The notes below the pieces were generated by a model, which saw nothing but the letters and a program-made list of their open reading frames with translations, was not told where the DNA came from and did no database searches. From Pseudomonas subflava (lineage in GTDB: Bacteria > Pseudomonadota > Gammaproteobacteria > Pseudomonadales > Pseudomonadaceae), in contig NZ_JAMXBF010000007.1 of the NCBI RefSeq assembly GCF_023823685.1, positions 1-64,000 of the forward strand: a stretch of DNA of 64,000 bases. Direction: 5' to 3'. This document shows positions 55,601 through 62,215 of this stretch, one piece after another. The translations under genes were made by a program, and so were the position numbers. The first letter of the stretch is position 1. Each line of letters begins with the position of its first letter.

Positions 55601-56422
55601 CACCTGACCTTCCAGGCCACCGAGCGCATGACCCTGGAACTGGAACTGCGCCGCGCCATCGAGCGCGACGAGCTGAGCCTGCACTACCAGCCCAAGCTGT
55701 GCCTGCACAGCGGCCATCTGGTCGGCGCCGAGGCCCTGCTGCGCTGGCACCACCCGGTGTTCGGCGACATCCCGCCGGACCGTTTCATCCCCCTGGCCGA
55801 AGACAACGGCATGATCCTGCAGCTCGGCGACTGGGTGCTGCAGGAGGCCTGCCGGCAGATGCGCGCCTGGCAGGATGCCCACGCGCCGTTCGGCCCGCTC
55901 TCGATCAACCTCTCCGGCAGCCAGTTGCGCCAGCCGCAGCTGACCGAGCGCATCGCCGGCACCCTCGCCGACTTCGGCCTGCAGGCCCCGGCCCTGCAAC
56001 TGGAGATCACCGAGAGCTTCATCATGACCCAGGCCGAAGAGGCCCTGCCGATCCTCCACGAACTCAAGGAGCTCGGCCTGCAGCTAGCCATCGACGACTT
56101 CGGCACCGGCTATTCCTCGCTCAGCTACCTCAAGCGCCTGCCGCTGGACATCCTGAAGATCGACAAGTCCTTCGTCCAAGGCCTGCCGGGCGACGCGGAA
56201 GACGCCGCGATCACCCGCGCCATCATCGCCCTCGGCCGCGGCCTGCAGATGACGGTGATCGCCGAGGGCGTCGAGACCAAGGCCCAGGAGATCTTTCTGA
56301 CCAACGAAGGCTGCCAGCAGATCCAGGGCTACGTGATCAGCCGGCCGCTCTCGGCCGAGTCCTTCGCCGCCAATTTCCTCGGCCCGCTTCCGATTGGCAG
56401 CGCGGAAAAGGCGCCGCTATAA
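52688..56422 (+). CDS. rmcA: Multi-PAS GGDEF-EAL c-di-GMP protein (RmcA-like)
   Basis: Inner-membrane protein of 1244 residues that adjusts c-di-GMP. Signal peptide (to about 22), periplasmic binding-protein-like domain (about 25-255), membrane helix near 265-288, four PAS-like segments (about 305-810), GGDEF domain with an intact GGDEF near residue 886, and EAL domain with EALLRW near 1013 and DDFGTGYSSLSYL. Architecture, length and position after rpoD match P. aeruginosa RmcA (PA0575), described as a redox/phenazine-responsive phosphodiesterase. Both catalytic motifs look intact; net activity cannot be judged from sequence. The stop codon lies inside the tRNA promoter. Confidence 0.93.
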   Translation: MSRLLAILLSCLACWACPAAALELSSDEQAWLAEHPQLHLGIDASWPPFEFRDDEGRYSGLSAAYVELIEKRLQVRMLPVEPSSWSEVLTRARAGRLDLLPGVMSTPERQRDLAFTRPYLDFPIVILARLDGPQPRRLEQLYGLKVAVVEDYAPHELLRSRHPDLNLQPLPSVYAALQALATGRVDAMVGDLASSIWSLRQLKLEGLQVSGETPYRYQLAMAAPRKHAALIGILDKLLAELTPEEIAALQEPWVGSVLDGRSTWQHTLLLYGVPILLVALLVLGAVLYVNRRLRREMRERRVLERRLRGSEQHYRGLVESLNTVAWQMNMADFRFTYVSPHAEKLLGYPRQKWLEAGFWERSLHPDDAGMARDYCHAESEAGRDHSLEYRMLAADGRVVWIRDIITPIATDEGTVLRGLMIDISEAKRIEDERRRSEERFERVFHNCPDVLVIARRVDGVLLTVNRTFEQQLGIDARDAVGKTATELDIWGLPSIGPMLLNSLQRQILNNLEMPFRRSNGEQFTGLISAQHIEMDGQPALVVAVRDITEVKRTQQQLRLSEEKFAKAFHASPDGLLITRQRDGSIIEANEGFTCITGHDSQQVIGRTTLELGLWADPHDRDEMITQLRTQGALRDFRAWIGTRDGQRRLGDLTVQPIMIEGEPCMLIITRDITEREQMQERLHQAATVFESTAEGVMITDLDQRITAVNRAFSEITGYSEAEALGNSPRLLASGRHDRAFYDAMWQRLTAEGHWQGEIWNQRKNGELFPEWLTISAVRDQSGQITHFVGVFADISSLKHAQARLDYQAHHDPLTGLPNRMLFESRLDTALNDARSDQRRGAVMFLDLDRFKHINDSLGHPVGDQLLKGIALRLREQLREVDTVARLGGDEFIVLLPGLHDPRDAERVATKLLTCFNAPFQAEGHEFFISASIGISLFPEDGGDVATLVKNADAAMYSSKAKGRNRIEFYTRHLTFQATERMTLELELRRAIERDELSLHYQPKLCLHSGHLVGAEALLRWHHPVFGDIPPDRFIPLAEDNGMILQLGDWVLQEACRQMRAWQDAHAPFGPLSINLSGSQLRQPQLTERIAGTLADFGLQAPALQLEITESFIMTQAEEALPILHELKELGLQLAIDDFGTGYSSLSYLKRLPLDILKIDKSFVQGLPGDAEDAAITRAIIALGRGLQMTVIAEGVETKAQEIFLTNEGCQQIQGYVISRPLSAESFAANFLGPLPIGSAEKAPL

Positions 56423-56423
56423 T
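56394..56423 (+). promoter_or_regulatory. Sigma-70 promoter of the tRNA gene, overlapping the rmcA stop
   Basis: TTGGCA (56394-56399) and a perfect TATAAT (56418-56423) are 18 bases apart. The rmcA TAA (56420-56422) is inside the -10 box. The tRNA 5' end begins 15 bases later. Confidence 0.75.
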
Positions 56424-56438
56424 CCGCCGCTCTTCTGA

Positions 56439-56515
<77 letters not shown>

Positions 56516-56826
56516 TATAACGACTTAGGTCAGCCATCGTGCTGGCCTTTGTCGTTTAAGGGCCGAATAAAAATGCACGTACCGTTTGCTGCGATAAGGC
56601 GCCGCAAGATCTTCTGCTCACAGATAGCACTCAGATAGCTTTCTAACAGGTTCGTGCTTCCCCAAAGGGGAACGGGATTGGCGTTCCGCCATCTGAGATG
56701 GCTAGTTGATGTCTAGCCCCATGCATGGCTGTGCCGTCATGGGCGAGCCGTGCCGGGCATCTTTGGTGTCGGCATAGGGAAGCGGTCCCGCTTCGCACGG
56801 AAGCGGGACCGTAGCTAGTTAAACCT
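56516..56826. other. Non-coding gap after the tRNA with several hairpins
   Basis: No gene is seen in these 311 bases. An imperfect long hairpin directly after the tRNA (AACGAC at 56519-56524 with GTCGTT at 56551-56556, inner 7-bp stem) may end the tRNA transcript. TTCCCC-AAA-GGGGAA forms another near 56,668. A perfect 12-bp stem (CGGTCCCGCTTC 56783-56794 with GAAGCGGGACCG 56800-56811) lies just past the ferritin-like gene and probably ends that operon, although no U-run follows on the minus strand. No copy of the tRNA 3' end was found. Confidence 0.6.
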
Positions 56827-57546
56827 CTAGACCTGCCGCATTACTTCTTCGCTGAGCCACCCGCGTACGGTGTCCGCGTGCACCTGCTCCTGCGCCAGCG
56901 CCTTTTCGAAGGACTCGGATATGGAGCTCTGGCCGGCCGCGTCGGCCAATTCGATCAGCAGCTCCCAGCCGGCGTTGTCGGTCAATTCGGCGGTGAGCAG
57001 GGCGTTGAGCGATTGCGCGAGGTTGGTGCGCGGGTCGCTGATGGTTTGCAGCACGCCCATGTTGGTGACGCCGACCACGTCGGCACAGGGCGTCATGGCC
57101 GTGGGATCGGCGCCGAGTTTTTCCATCGCCGCCACCACCAGCTGCAGGTGCTCGGCCTCCTCGTCACGGAAGTGCTTCATAGTCTTGAGCATCTGCTCGT
57201 CCACCGCGTCGATGGCCTGGGCCTTGGCCATCAGCGCCTCGTACAGGCGCACGCCGCCACGCTCGAAGGCCAGGCGCTCGCCGAGCTTGTCGATCAGTAC
57301 CTCGGGGCTGACGCCGACCAGCTTGTTCAGCGCCGTCTTGACCATGCCGCGGGCCGAGCCGGGGATCGGCACCGAGCCGATGGCATCGGCCTTGGCGGCC
57401 TCCTCCGTGCGGACCAGCGCCAGCTTGCGCTCGTTGCCGGGAATGTCCGGCCGCACTTCCTGGCTGGCCTTGAGTTGTTCCTTGCTGTCCATCGGCGACA
57501 TCTGCGCACCGGTGCAATTGAGGCCCATCTTGGTTGCGTTCTGCAT
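56827..57546 (-). CDS. Ferritin-like domain protein
   Basis: 239 residues; a disordered N-terminal region of about 85 residues precedes a four-helix ferritin-like bundle. Putative di-iron ligands follow the ferritin order: ERGGVRLYEALM (helix 1), FRDEEAEHLQL (E-E-x-x-H, helix 2), LTAELTDNAGWELL (helix 3) and LAQEQVHADTV (E-x-x-H, helix 4). GAGG lies 8 bases before the ATG. Last gene of the four-gene KGG operon. Likely an iron-binding or oxidative-stress protein, but the exact activity is not known. Confidence 0.82.
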   Translation of the reverse strand: MQNATKMGLNCTGAQMSPMDSKEQLKASQEVRPDIPGNERKLALVRTEEAAKADAIGSVPIPGSARGMVKTALNKLVGVSPEVLIDKLGERLAFERGGVRLYEALMAKAQAIDAVDEQMLKTMKHFRDEEAEHLQLVVAAMEKLGADPTAMTPCADVVGVTNMGVLQTISDPRTNLAQSLNALLTAELTDNAGWELLIELADAAGQSSISESFEKALAQEQVHADTVRGWLSEEVMRQV

Positions 57547-57556
57547 GGTTGTTTCC

Positions 57557-58729
57557 TCAGGAGGCTTTCTTCAGGCTGAGCTCGGTGCCGGGCGCCCACT
57601 GGTAGCCGGCGGAAACGGCTTCCGCGGCGATGCCTTCGGAGTTCAGCTGGTTGCGGTAGTCACGGCTGGCATGGCCTTCGTTCTTCTTGTCGACGTATTC
57701 GTGGCCCTTGGCGCGCAGGTCGATCTCCTCGGCCAGGGTCTTGCGCACGAATTCGCGCTGGCTCTTGAACTCGATCAGCTTGGGCACCGAGCCGTGGATG
57801 ATCTCGGACGGGTCGCGGCGCTCGTGCTTCTTCATCAGCTCGCCAACCAGATTGAGGTGGCCCAGCTCGTAGTCCAGGAAGCGCTCCCAGATCGCCTTGA
57901 TGCGGGGGTTCTCCTCCTGCTCCAGGCAGCTGTTGTAGGCGTAGACCTCCATCGCCTCGTGGATCAGCCATTTCTCCAGGAAGCTCTCACCCGGGTCCTG
58001 CAGCGAGCCGTACTGGGTCACGTGCTGCTCCTCGACCGAGGCGATCTCGGCATACAGCTGGCGCGCCAGCGGGTCGGCGAAGGTCGGGCCGATGGTCATG
58101 TAGTAGTCGTGGGTCTGGTATTCGGCAGCGGTGATCATCGCGGCGTGGATCTTGGTGATCAGCGCCGCCGAGTCGCGCTGGTAGGAGTCGCGCAGGTCGT
58201 CCTCGGGCGCGCGGTGGTGCACGGTAGTGGGCCGGCTGGGGATGATGTCGGTATAGCCCTGCAGGATGTTGTTGGCGTCCTTGCCTTCGAGGCGATCGAG
58301 CATCGCCGAGTAGCGGTAGAGGTGGTCGAAGTCTTCCAGCAGGCCGAAGCGGTAGGTCTGCGCCTGGTAGGGATCGGGTTCGGTCTGGGCGACGGCGGCG
58401 GTGACTTCGATGGCCACCTGCTCGTAGGCGACGGTGGTCTCCAGCGGCGAGTGGTCCGCCGAGAGCAGCCAATTGACCATGGTGGCCTGGTGCTGCTCGC
58501 AACGGCGCACCTGAGCCAGGGCCTGGCGCAGCTCGCCGTGGAAGCGCGCGCCGATGTTCTTCAGGCGCAGGGCGTCGGTCTCGATGCCGTTCATGAGGAT
58601 GATGCGCACGCGGGTAAAGGCGTCATCGTCGAGCTTGCTGATGGGTTTGCTGGCCATTTCTCGCCAGGTGAATTTCTGCTTGTCCAAGGGGCAGCCCTTG
58701 GCGTCGAACAGGCTAGTCAGGGTTTCCAT
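57557..58729 (-). CDS. Large ferritin-like/di-iron protein, function unknown
   Basis: 390 residues, mostly helical. Possible metal ligands occur in two sets: AYEQVAIEV with EDFDHLYRYS in the first half, and SVEEQHVTQYG, HEAMEVYAYNS and DYELGHLNLV in the second, so it may contain two ferritin-like bundles. The start at METLTSLF is preceded by GGAGGTAAG; it overlaps the end of the upstream small gene by 17 bases. It lies 10 bases before the smaller ferritin-like gene. I do not recognise a named family. Confidence 0.78.
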   Translation of the reverse strand: METLTSLFDAKGCPLDKQKFTWREMASKPISKLDDDAFTRVRIILMNGIETDALRLKNIGARFHGELRQALAQVRRCEQHQATMVNWLLSADHSPLETTVAYEQVAIEVTAAVAQTEPDPYQAQTYRFGLLEDFDHLYRYSAMLDRLEGKDANNILQGYTDIIPSRPTTVHHRAPEDDLRDSYQRDSAALITKIHAAMITAAEYQTHDYYMTIGPTFADPLARQLYAEIASVEEQHVTQYGSLQDPGESFLEKWLIHEAMEVYAYNSCLEQEENPRIKAIWERFLDYELGHLNLVGELMKKHERRDPSEIIHGSVPKLIEFKSQREFVRKTLAEEIDLRAKGHEYVDKKNEGHASRDYRNQLNSEGIAAEAVSAGYQWAPGTELSLKKAS

Positions 58730-59123
58730 TCTTACCTCCAGTCGGTGGAGAGGCTTCGGCGGCCTCTCTGTCCTGAGTGGGGTGCCGAGCACTAGTTGCA
58801 GTGGTGCGATAGGCGGCGTGGCTCGCCGTTGGGCTGGGCAATGCCCTGTCGCCTGCTGGCTGCAGCGCCCCGTTGGGTGAGCCGCTTGTTAATTTGCGTA
58901 CCCCATCGACCGACATGCCGGCGGCGTGCAAGGTAAGCCTTTCAGAGATGCTTTTGCCGAGATGATCAGCCCCACCGACTAGCTGTTCGATGCGCAGCGC
59001 ATCGATGGCGAAGCGCTCACCACTCGCCTCGTTGACCAGCGAAAGAATGGTTTCCTTGTCGCCCGGCGAGCAATCGGCGATTCGGTAGCCGGGAATGCGG
59101 TTTGCCAACTCGTCTTCAAGCAT
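58713..59123 (-). CDS. Small protein of unknown function in the ferritin-like operon
   Basis: 136 residues, not recognised. The first about 75 residues look folded (EDELANRIPGYRIADCSPGD, GERFAIDALRIEQLVGG); the last about 50 are low-complexity (Ala, Pro, Thr, Gly). AGGAG lies 7 bases before its ATG, which supports real translation. Its stop is 17 bases inside the next gene, so the two are coupled. It lies 53 bases after the KGG gene. Confidence 0.65.
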   Translation of the reverse strand: MLEDELANRIPGYRIADCSPGDKETILSLVNEASGERFAIDALRIEQLVGGADHLGKSISERLTLHAAGMSVDGVRKLTSGSPNGALQPAGDRALPSPTASHAAYRTTATSARHPTQDREAAEASPPTGGKNGNPD

Positions 59124-59176
59124 GTCTTGGCTCCTGGAGGAGGCCCGAAGAAGGCCTCCCTATGGGGTGTTACACC

Positions 59177-59347
59177 TTACTGGCGGCCACCTCCATTACT
59201 GCTCTGACCGCCCTTGCGTCCTGCCTCGGAGGCTTTCTCACGGTCGTTGGCGAAATTGCCTCCGCTGTTCTGGCCGCCCTTCTTGCCGGCCTCGGAAGCT
59301 TTTTCTCGATCATTGGCGAAATTGCCCGGGTTACTGTTGGTAGGCAT
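59177..59347 (-). CDS. KGG-repeat stress protein (YciG-like)
   Basis: 56-residue protein made of two near-identical units of about 22 residues, GNFANDREKASEAG followed by (K/R)KGGQ. This is the KGG motif of YciG/ConF-type stress proteins, which are hydrophilic and induced in stationary phase or stress. The start at MPTNSNPG has GGAG 8 bases upstream. In E. coli yciG is linked to the ferritin-like yciF and yciE; here a KGG gene also heads an operon with ferritin-like genes, a parallel arrangement with different ferritin-like families. Confidence 0.85.
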   Translation of the reverse strand: MPTNSNPGNFANDREKASEAGKKGGQNSGGNFANDREKASEAGRKGGQSSNGGGRQ

Positions 59348-59592
59348 TTGAGTATCTCCAGATTCACTGTGGGGCAGGATTGCCCCTGCGATGCAGTGGA
59401 GGGAGAAGCGCCGCTTGACGTTCAGTCTTTCCCACGCCTCGCTGATCGATCTCTGACGAGTGGCCAAAGCAAGCGAAGCGCTCTAGAGCCTGGTCTGGCC
59501 CGTGCCTCCGATGTCCGGGGACACTTAGCGGGCCGACACATGGAAAGTACGGGTCGTTAAAGAGAGCGTGATCGCTGGCGAGTGGCGAGATC

Positions 59593-59927
59593 GTGATGCT
59601 AGGTAATGTGCTGGTGGGCTGTGCAATGCGACCCGAGCCTGAATTCATGCCGAAGGAGCTGCCCGCCGCGAAAGTAGGTGCGGCCTATGACGTGCGGATC
59701 GATGTGATCAATGCAACCACCCCGGTTGGGCGGATTCTCGATGATCGCGAAAGACCTCTCCCAGAGGGGCTGAGCATCATTCACACCGAGCGCGAAAGCA
59801 TGGCTTCATTCGTGGAGTGCCCGAACAGGCAGGAATCCACGAGGTGCGGCTTTACGCCAGCACTTATGGCACGCAGTGCGCGGGGCAGGACGCAGAGATT
59901 ACCTACCAGCTCGACGTGGCCGAATAG
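59593..59927 (+). pseudogene. Frameshifted lipoprotein with Ig-like (He_PIG-type) fold
   Basis: The first half reads LVGCAMRPEPEFMPKEL and on to RPLPEGLSIIH. A missing base near 59,794-59,799 shifts the frame; the second half then reads GFIRGVPEQAGIHEVRLYAS to QLDVAE and a TAG at 59,925. Joined, LPEGL...IRGVPEQAGIHEV matches the pattern of bacterial putative Ig domains. LVGC resembles a lipobox, but the signal peptide is too short (about nine residues) because a stop lies upstream. Both defects suggest decay, unless the deletion is a sequencing error. Confidence 0.6.
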
Positions 59928-60044
59928 AGCGCTGCCGGTCGACCGGGTCTGCTCGCTTTGAGAGTTGCACAAGCCATCGAGCCGGCTAGACAGGTAGGCC
60001 AGCTCAGCCAGGCTTGGCGCACTCTTCAGCTAGGCACCCCTGAT

Positions 60045-60115
60045 TAGACAGTGAGCCGAATAGCCGCCATTATCGGCTCACCATATGAGCCGAATAAGCC
60101 CGCTAATCGGCTCAC
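60045..60115 (+). promoter_or_regulatory. Promoter with two tandem inverted-repeat operators upstream of fic
   Basis: TGAGCCGA-N13-TCGGCTCA occurs twice, at 60052-60080 (extended by one more pair to 60051-60081) and 60086-60114, a 34-base offset. The N13 centres differ. A -35-like TAGACA (60045-60050) and CATTAT (60068-60073) are 17 bases apart, so the first repeat covers the promoter. The fic ATG is 15 bases past the second repeat. Likely autorepression by the winged-helix tail of the Fic protein. Confidence 0.7.
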
Positions 60116-60130
60116 AGACGAGCAGCCCTC

Positions 60131-61216
60131 ATGAACGACCCGCTCTGGATCTGGCAACAGCCCAAGTGCCAGGCGCAGGGTCGCTTGCTCGGCATGCTCG
60201 GTGCCGTTGGTGGTGATACCGAAGTGCAGAGCAGCCTGGATGCCTTGCTGCAGAACATCGTCACCTCATCAGCCATCGAGGGCGAGAAGCTGAATGTCGG
60301 TTCGGTGCGCTCGTCACTGGCGCGGCGCCTGGGGCTGAACGAAGAAGGCCGCACCACCGCTCGCTCTGAGAGCCTGGCGGAACTGCTGCTCGATGCCACC
60401 CGCGCCTTTCAGCGGCCGCTCGATCTGCAGCGACTGTTCACCTGGCATGGCTGGCTGTTCCCCAGCGATGACCACCTACTGGCGCGCCCGCTGCGCATCG
60501 GCATGCTGCGCGGCGAAGAGCCCATGCAGGTGGTTTCCGGCCGGCTCGACCGCCCTACCGTGCATTTCGAGGCGCCGCCCCGCGCCGGGCTGGAAGCGCA
60601 ACTGGGCGACTTCCTCGCCTGGTTCGAAAGCAGCCGTAGCGATGCCAGCCTCGACCCGTTTCTGCGTGCCGGTATTGCGCACTTCTGGTTCGTCACCCTG
60701 CACCCCTTCGATGACGGCAATGGTCGCCTTACACGCGCCATCACCGACCTGGCACTGGCTCAGGGCGAACATCAGGCCATCCGCTTTTACGCCATGTCGG
60801 CGAGCATCCTCGACGACCGCGCTGGCTATTACCGCATCCTGGAAGCGAGCCAGAAAGGAACGCCGAATATCACCGCCTGGCTGCAGTGGTTCCTCGCCAC
60901 GCTGCTCAAGAGCTTGGAGCAGGCCGTTGCTCGTATCGACCGCGTGCTGGTCAAGGCGCGCTTCTGGCAGGCTCACCGTAGCCAAGCCTTATCCGCTGAG
61001 CAGATCAAAGTGCTCAACCGCCTGCTCGATGGCGGCGAACGGGGCTTCGAGAACGGCATCAGCGCCGCGCAATATCAGGCCGTGGCCAAGGTCTCGAAAG
61101 CCACCGCCACGCGTCATCTGAGCGATCTTGTCGAGAAGGGCTGCCTTGCCCGGCTGCCCGGTGGCGGACGCAGCACGCGTTACCAGATACAGCCTTCTAC
61201 AAACGCGCAAGGCTGA
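60131..61216 (+). CDS. Fic-family protein, DUF4172 N-terminus and C-terminal winged helix
   Basis: 361 residues. Fic enzymes transfer AMP (or other nucleotide parts) to proteins. The N-terminal DUF4172 region starts MNDPLWIWQQPK; an inhibitory-helix motif SSAIEGE (residues 46-52) supplies the glutamate that blocks ATP. The Fic core has an intact catalytic loop HPFDDGNGRLTR with His191. The last about 75 residues form a winged-helix DNA-binding domain (AKVSKATATRHLSDLVEKGC). The tandem operators upstream fit autoregulation. The target is unknown; some relatives act in toxin-antitoxin or defence settings. Confidence 0.92.
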   Translation: MNDPLWIWQQPKCQAQGRLLGMLGAVGGDTEVQSSLDALLQNIVTSSAIEGEKLNVGSVRSSLARRLGLNEEGRTTARSESLAELLLDATRAFQRPLDLQRLFTWHGWLFPSDDHLLARPLRIGMLRGEEPMQVVSGRLDRPTVHFEAPPRAGLEAQLGDFLAWFESSRSDASLDPFLRAGIAHFWFVTLHPFDDGNGRLTRAITDLALAQGEHQAIRFYAMSASILDDRAGYYRILEASQKGTPNITAWLQWFLATLLKSLEQAVARIDRVLVKARFWQAHRSQALSAEQIKVLNRLLDGGERGFENGISAAQYQAVAKVSKATATRHLSDLVEKGCLARLPGGGRSTRYQIQPSTNAQG

Positions 61217-61310
61217 CTCCGCAGCGACAACACGGCGCACCGTAATGGTGTAGTGCCATTACGACAAGTTTCGGTACTATCCGGTTAATTCTGGATCACC
61301 AGGACAGGAA

Positions 61311-62081
61311 ATGGATTTCACTCCCGTCATTACGCAAGCCTGGGGCACGCTCGGCTGGTTTATCCCGCTATTGCTGCTGATCGGCCTGCTCAAGTCACCA
61401 TGGGCCAAGGGTCATATCGGCGAACTCATAGTGCGGCTGTTTGCCCATTGGCAGCTGGACAAACAGACCTACCGCCGCCTGCACAACCTCACCCTGAACA
61501 CACCAGACGGCACCACGCAGATAGACCACGTATTTCTCTCGCCCTATGGCCTCTTCGTGCTGGAAACGAAGAACATGAGCGGCTGGATTTTCGGCAGCGA
61601 GAAGCAGGCGCAGTGGACGCAGCAGATCTACAAGCAGCGCTTCAAATTCCAGAACCCGCTGCGGCAGAACTACAAGCACCTCAAAGCCCTGGAAGCCACC
61701 CTAGGCATAAACCCCGAGCACCTGCACTCGGTCATCACCTTCGTGGGCGGCAGTACCTTCAAAACCGAAGTGCCGGCCAATGTGACCCAGGGCATCGGCT
61801 TTATCCGCTATATCAAGTCATTCCAGCAGCCGGTATTCAGCGTGGCTGAAGTCGATGCCCTGCTGCACGCCCTGCAAACCGGCCGCCGCGCGCCAACCCT
61901 CGCCACCCACCGCGAGCACGTGCAAAACCTCAATCGCCGTAGCGATCCAACAGCCGAGCGGCAATGCCCGAAATGCGGCAGCGCGCTACTGATACGCACC
62001 GTGAAATCAGGGGCTAAAGCTGGGCAGCAGTTTTGGGGATGTTCAGCGTTTCCCAAGTGCCGAACGATACAGAGTATTTGA
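61311..62081 (+). CDS. NERD-domain nuclease-like protein with membrane anchor and zinc finger
   Basis: 256 residues. One N-terminal membrane helix (about 10-28) precedes a NERD domain: TQIDHVFLSPYGLFVLETKN holds an Asp (D72) and E-x-K (E85, K87) like the PD-(D/E)XK nuclease core. The C-terminus is a topoisomerase-I-type C4 zinc finger (CPKCGSALLIRT, then WGCSAFPKC). AGGA precedes the ATG. An inverted repeat GTAATGG/CCATTAC (61242-61262) lies upstream. NERD proteins are frequent on mobile DNA; the function is unproven. Confidence 0.87.
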   Translation: MDFTPVITQAWGTLGWFIPLLLLIGLLKSPWAKGHIGELIVRLFAHWQLDKQTYRRLHNLTLNTPDGTTQIDHVFLSPYGLFVLETKNMSGWIFGSEKQAQWTQQIYKQRFKFQNPLRQNYKHLKALEATLGINPEHLHSVITFVGGSTFKTEVPANVTQGIGFIRYIKSFQQPVFSVAEVDALLHALQTGRRAPTLATHREHVQNLNRRSDPTAERQCPKCGSALLIRTVKSGAKAGQQFWGCSAFPKCRTIQSI

Positions 62082-62215
62082 ACCGCAGAGGAGACCAAGA
62101 AATCATGGTCCGCTCTCTAATACGTACTAATGCGCTACCACCATGCAAACACCGAGTTGCTTACAGAAAAGCGTAAATAACAATAGGCCGCACAAGGCGA
62201 GACAAGGAGATTTAA

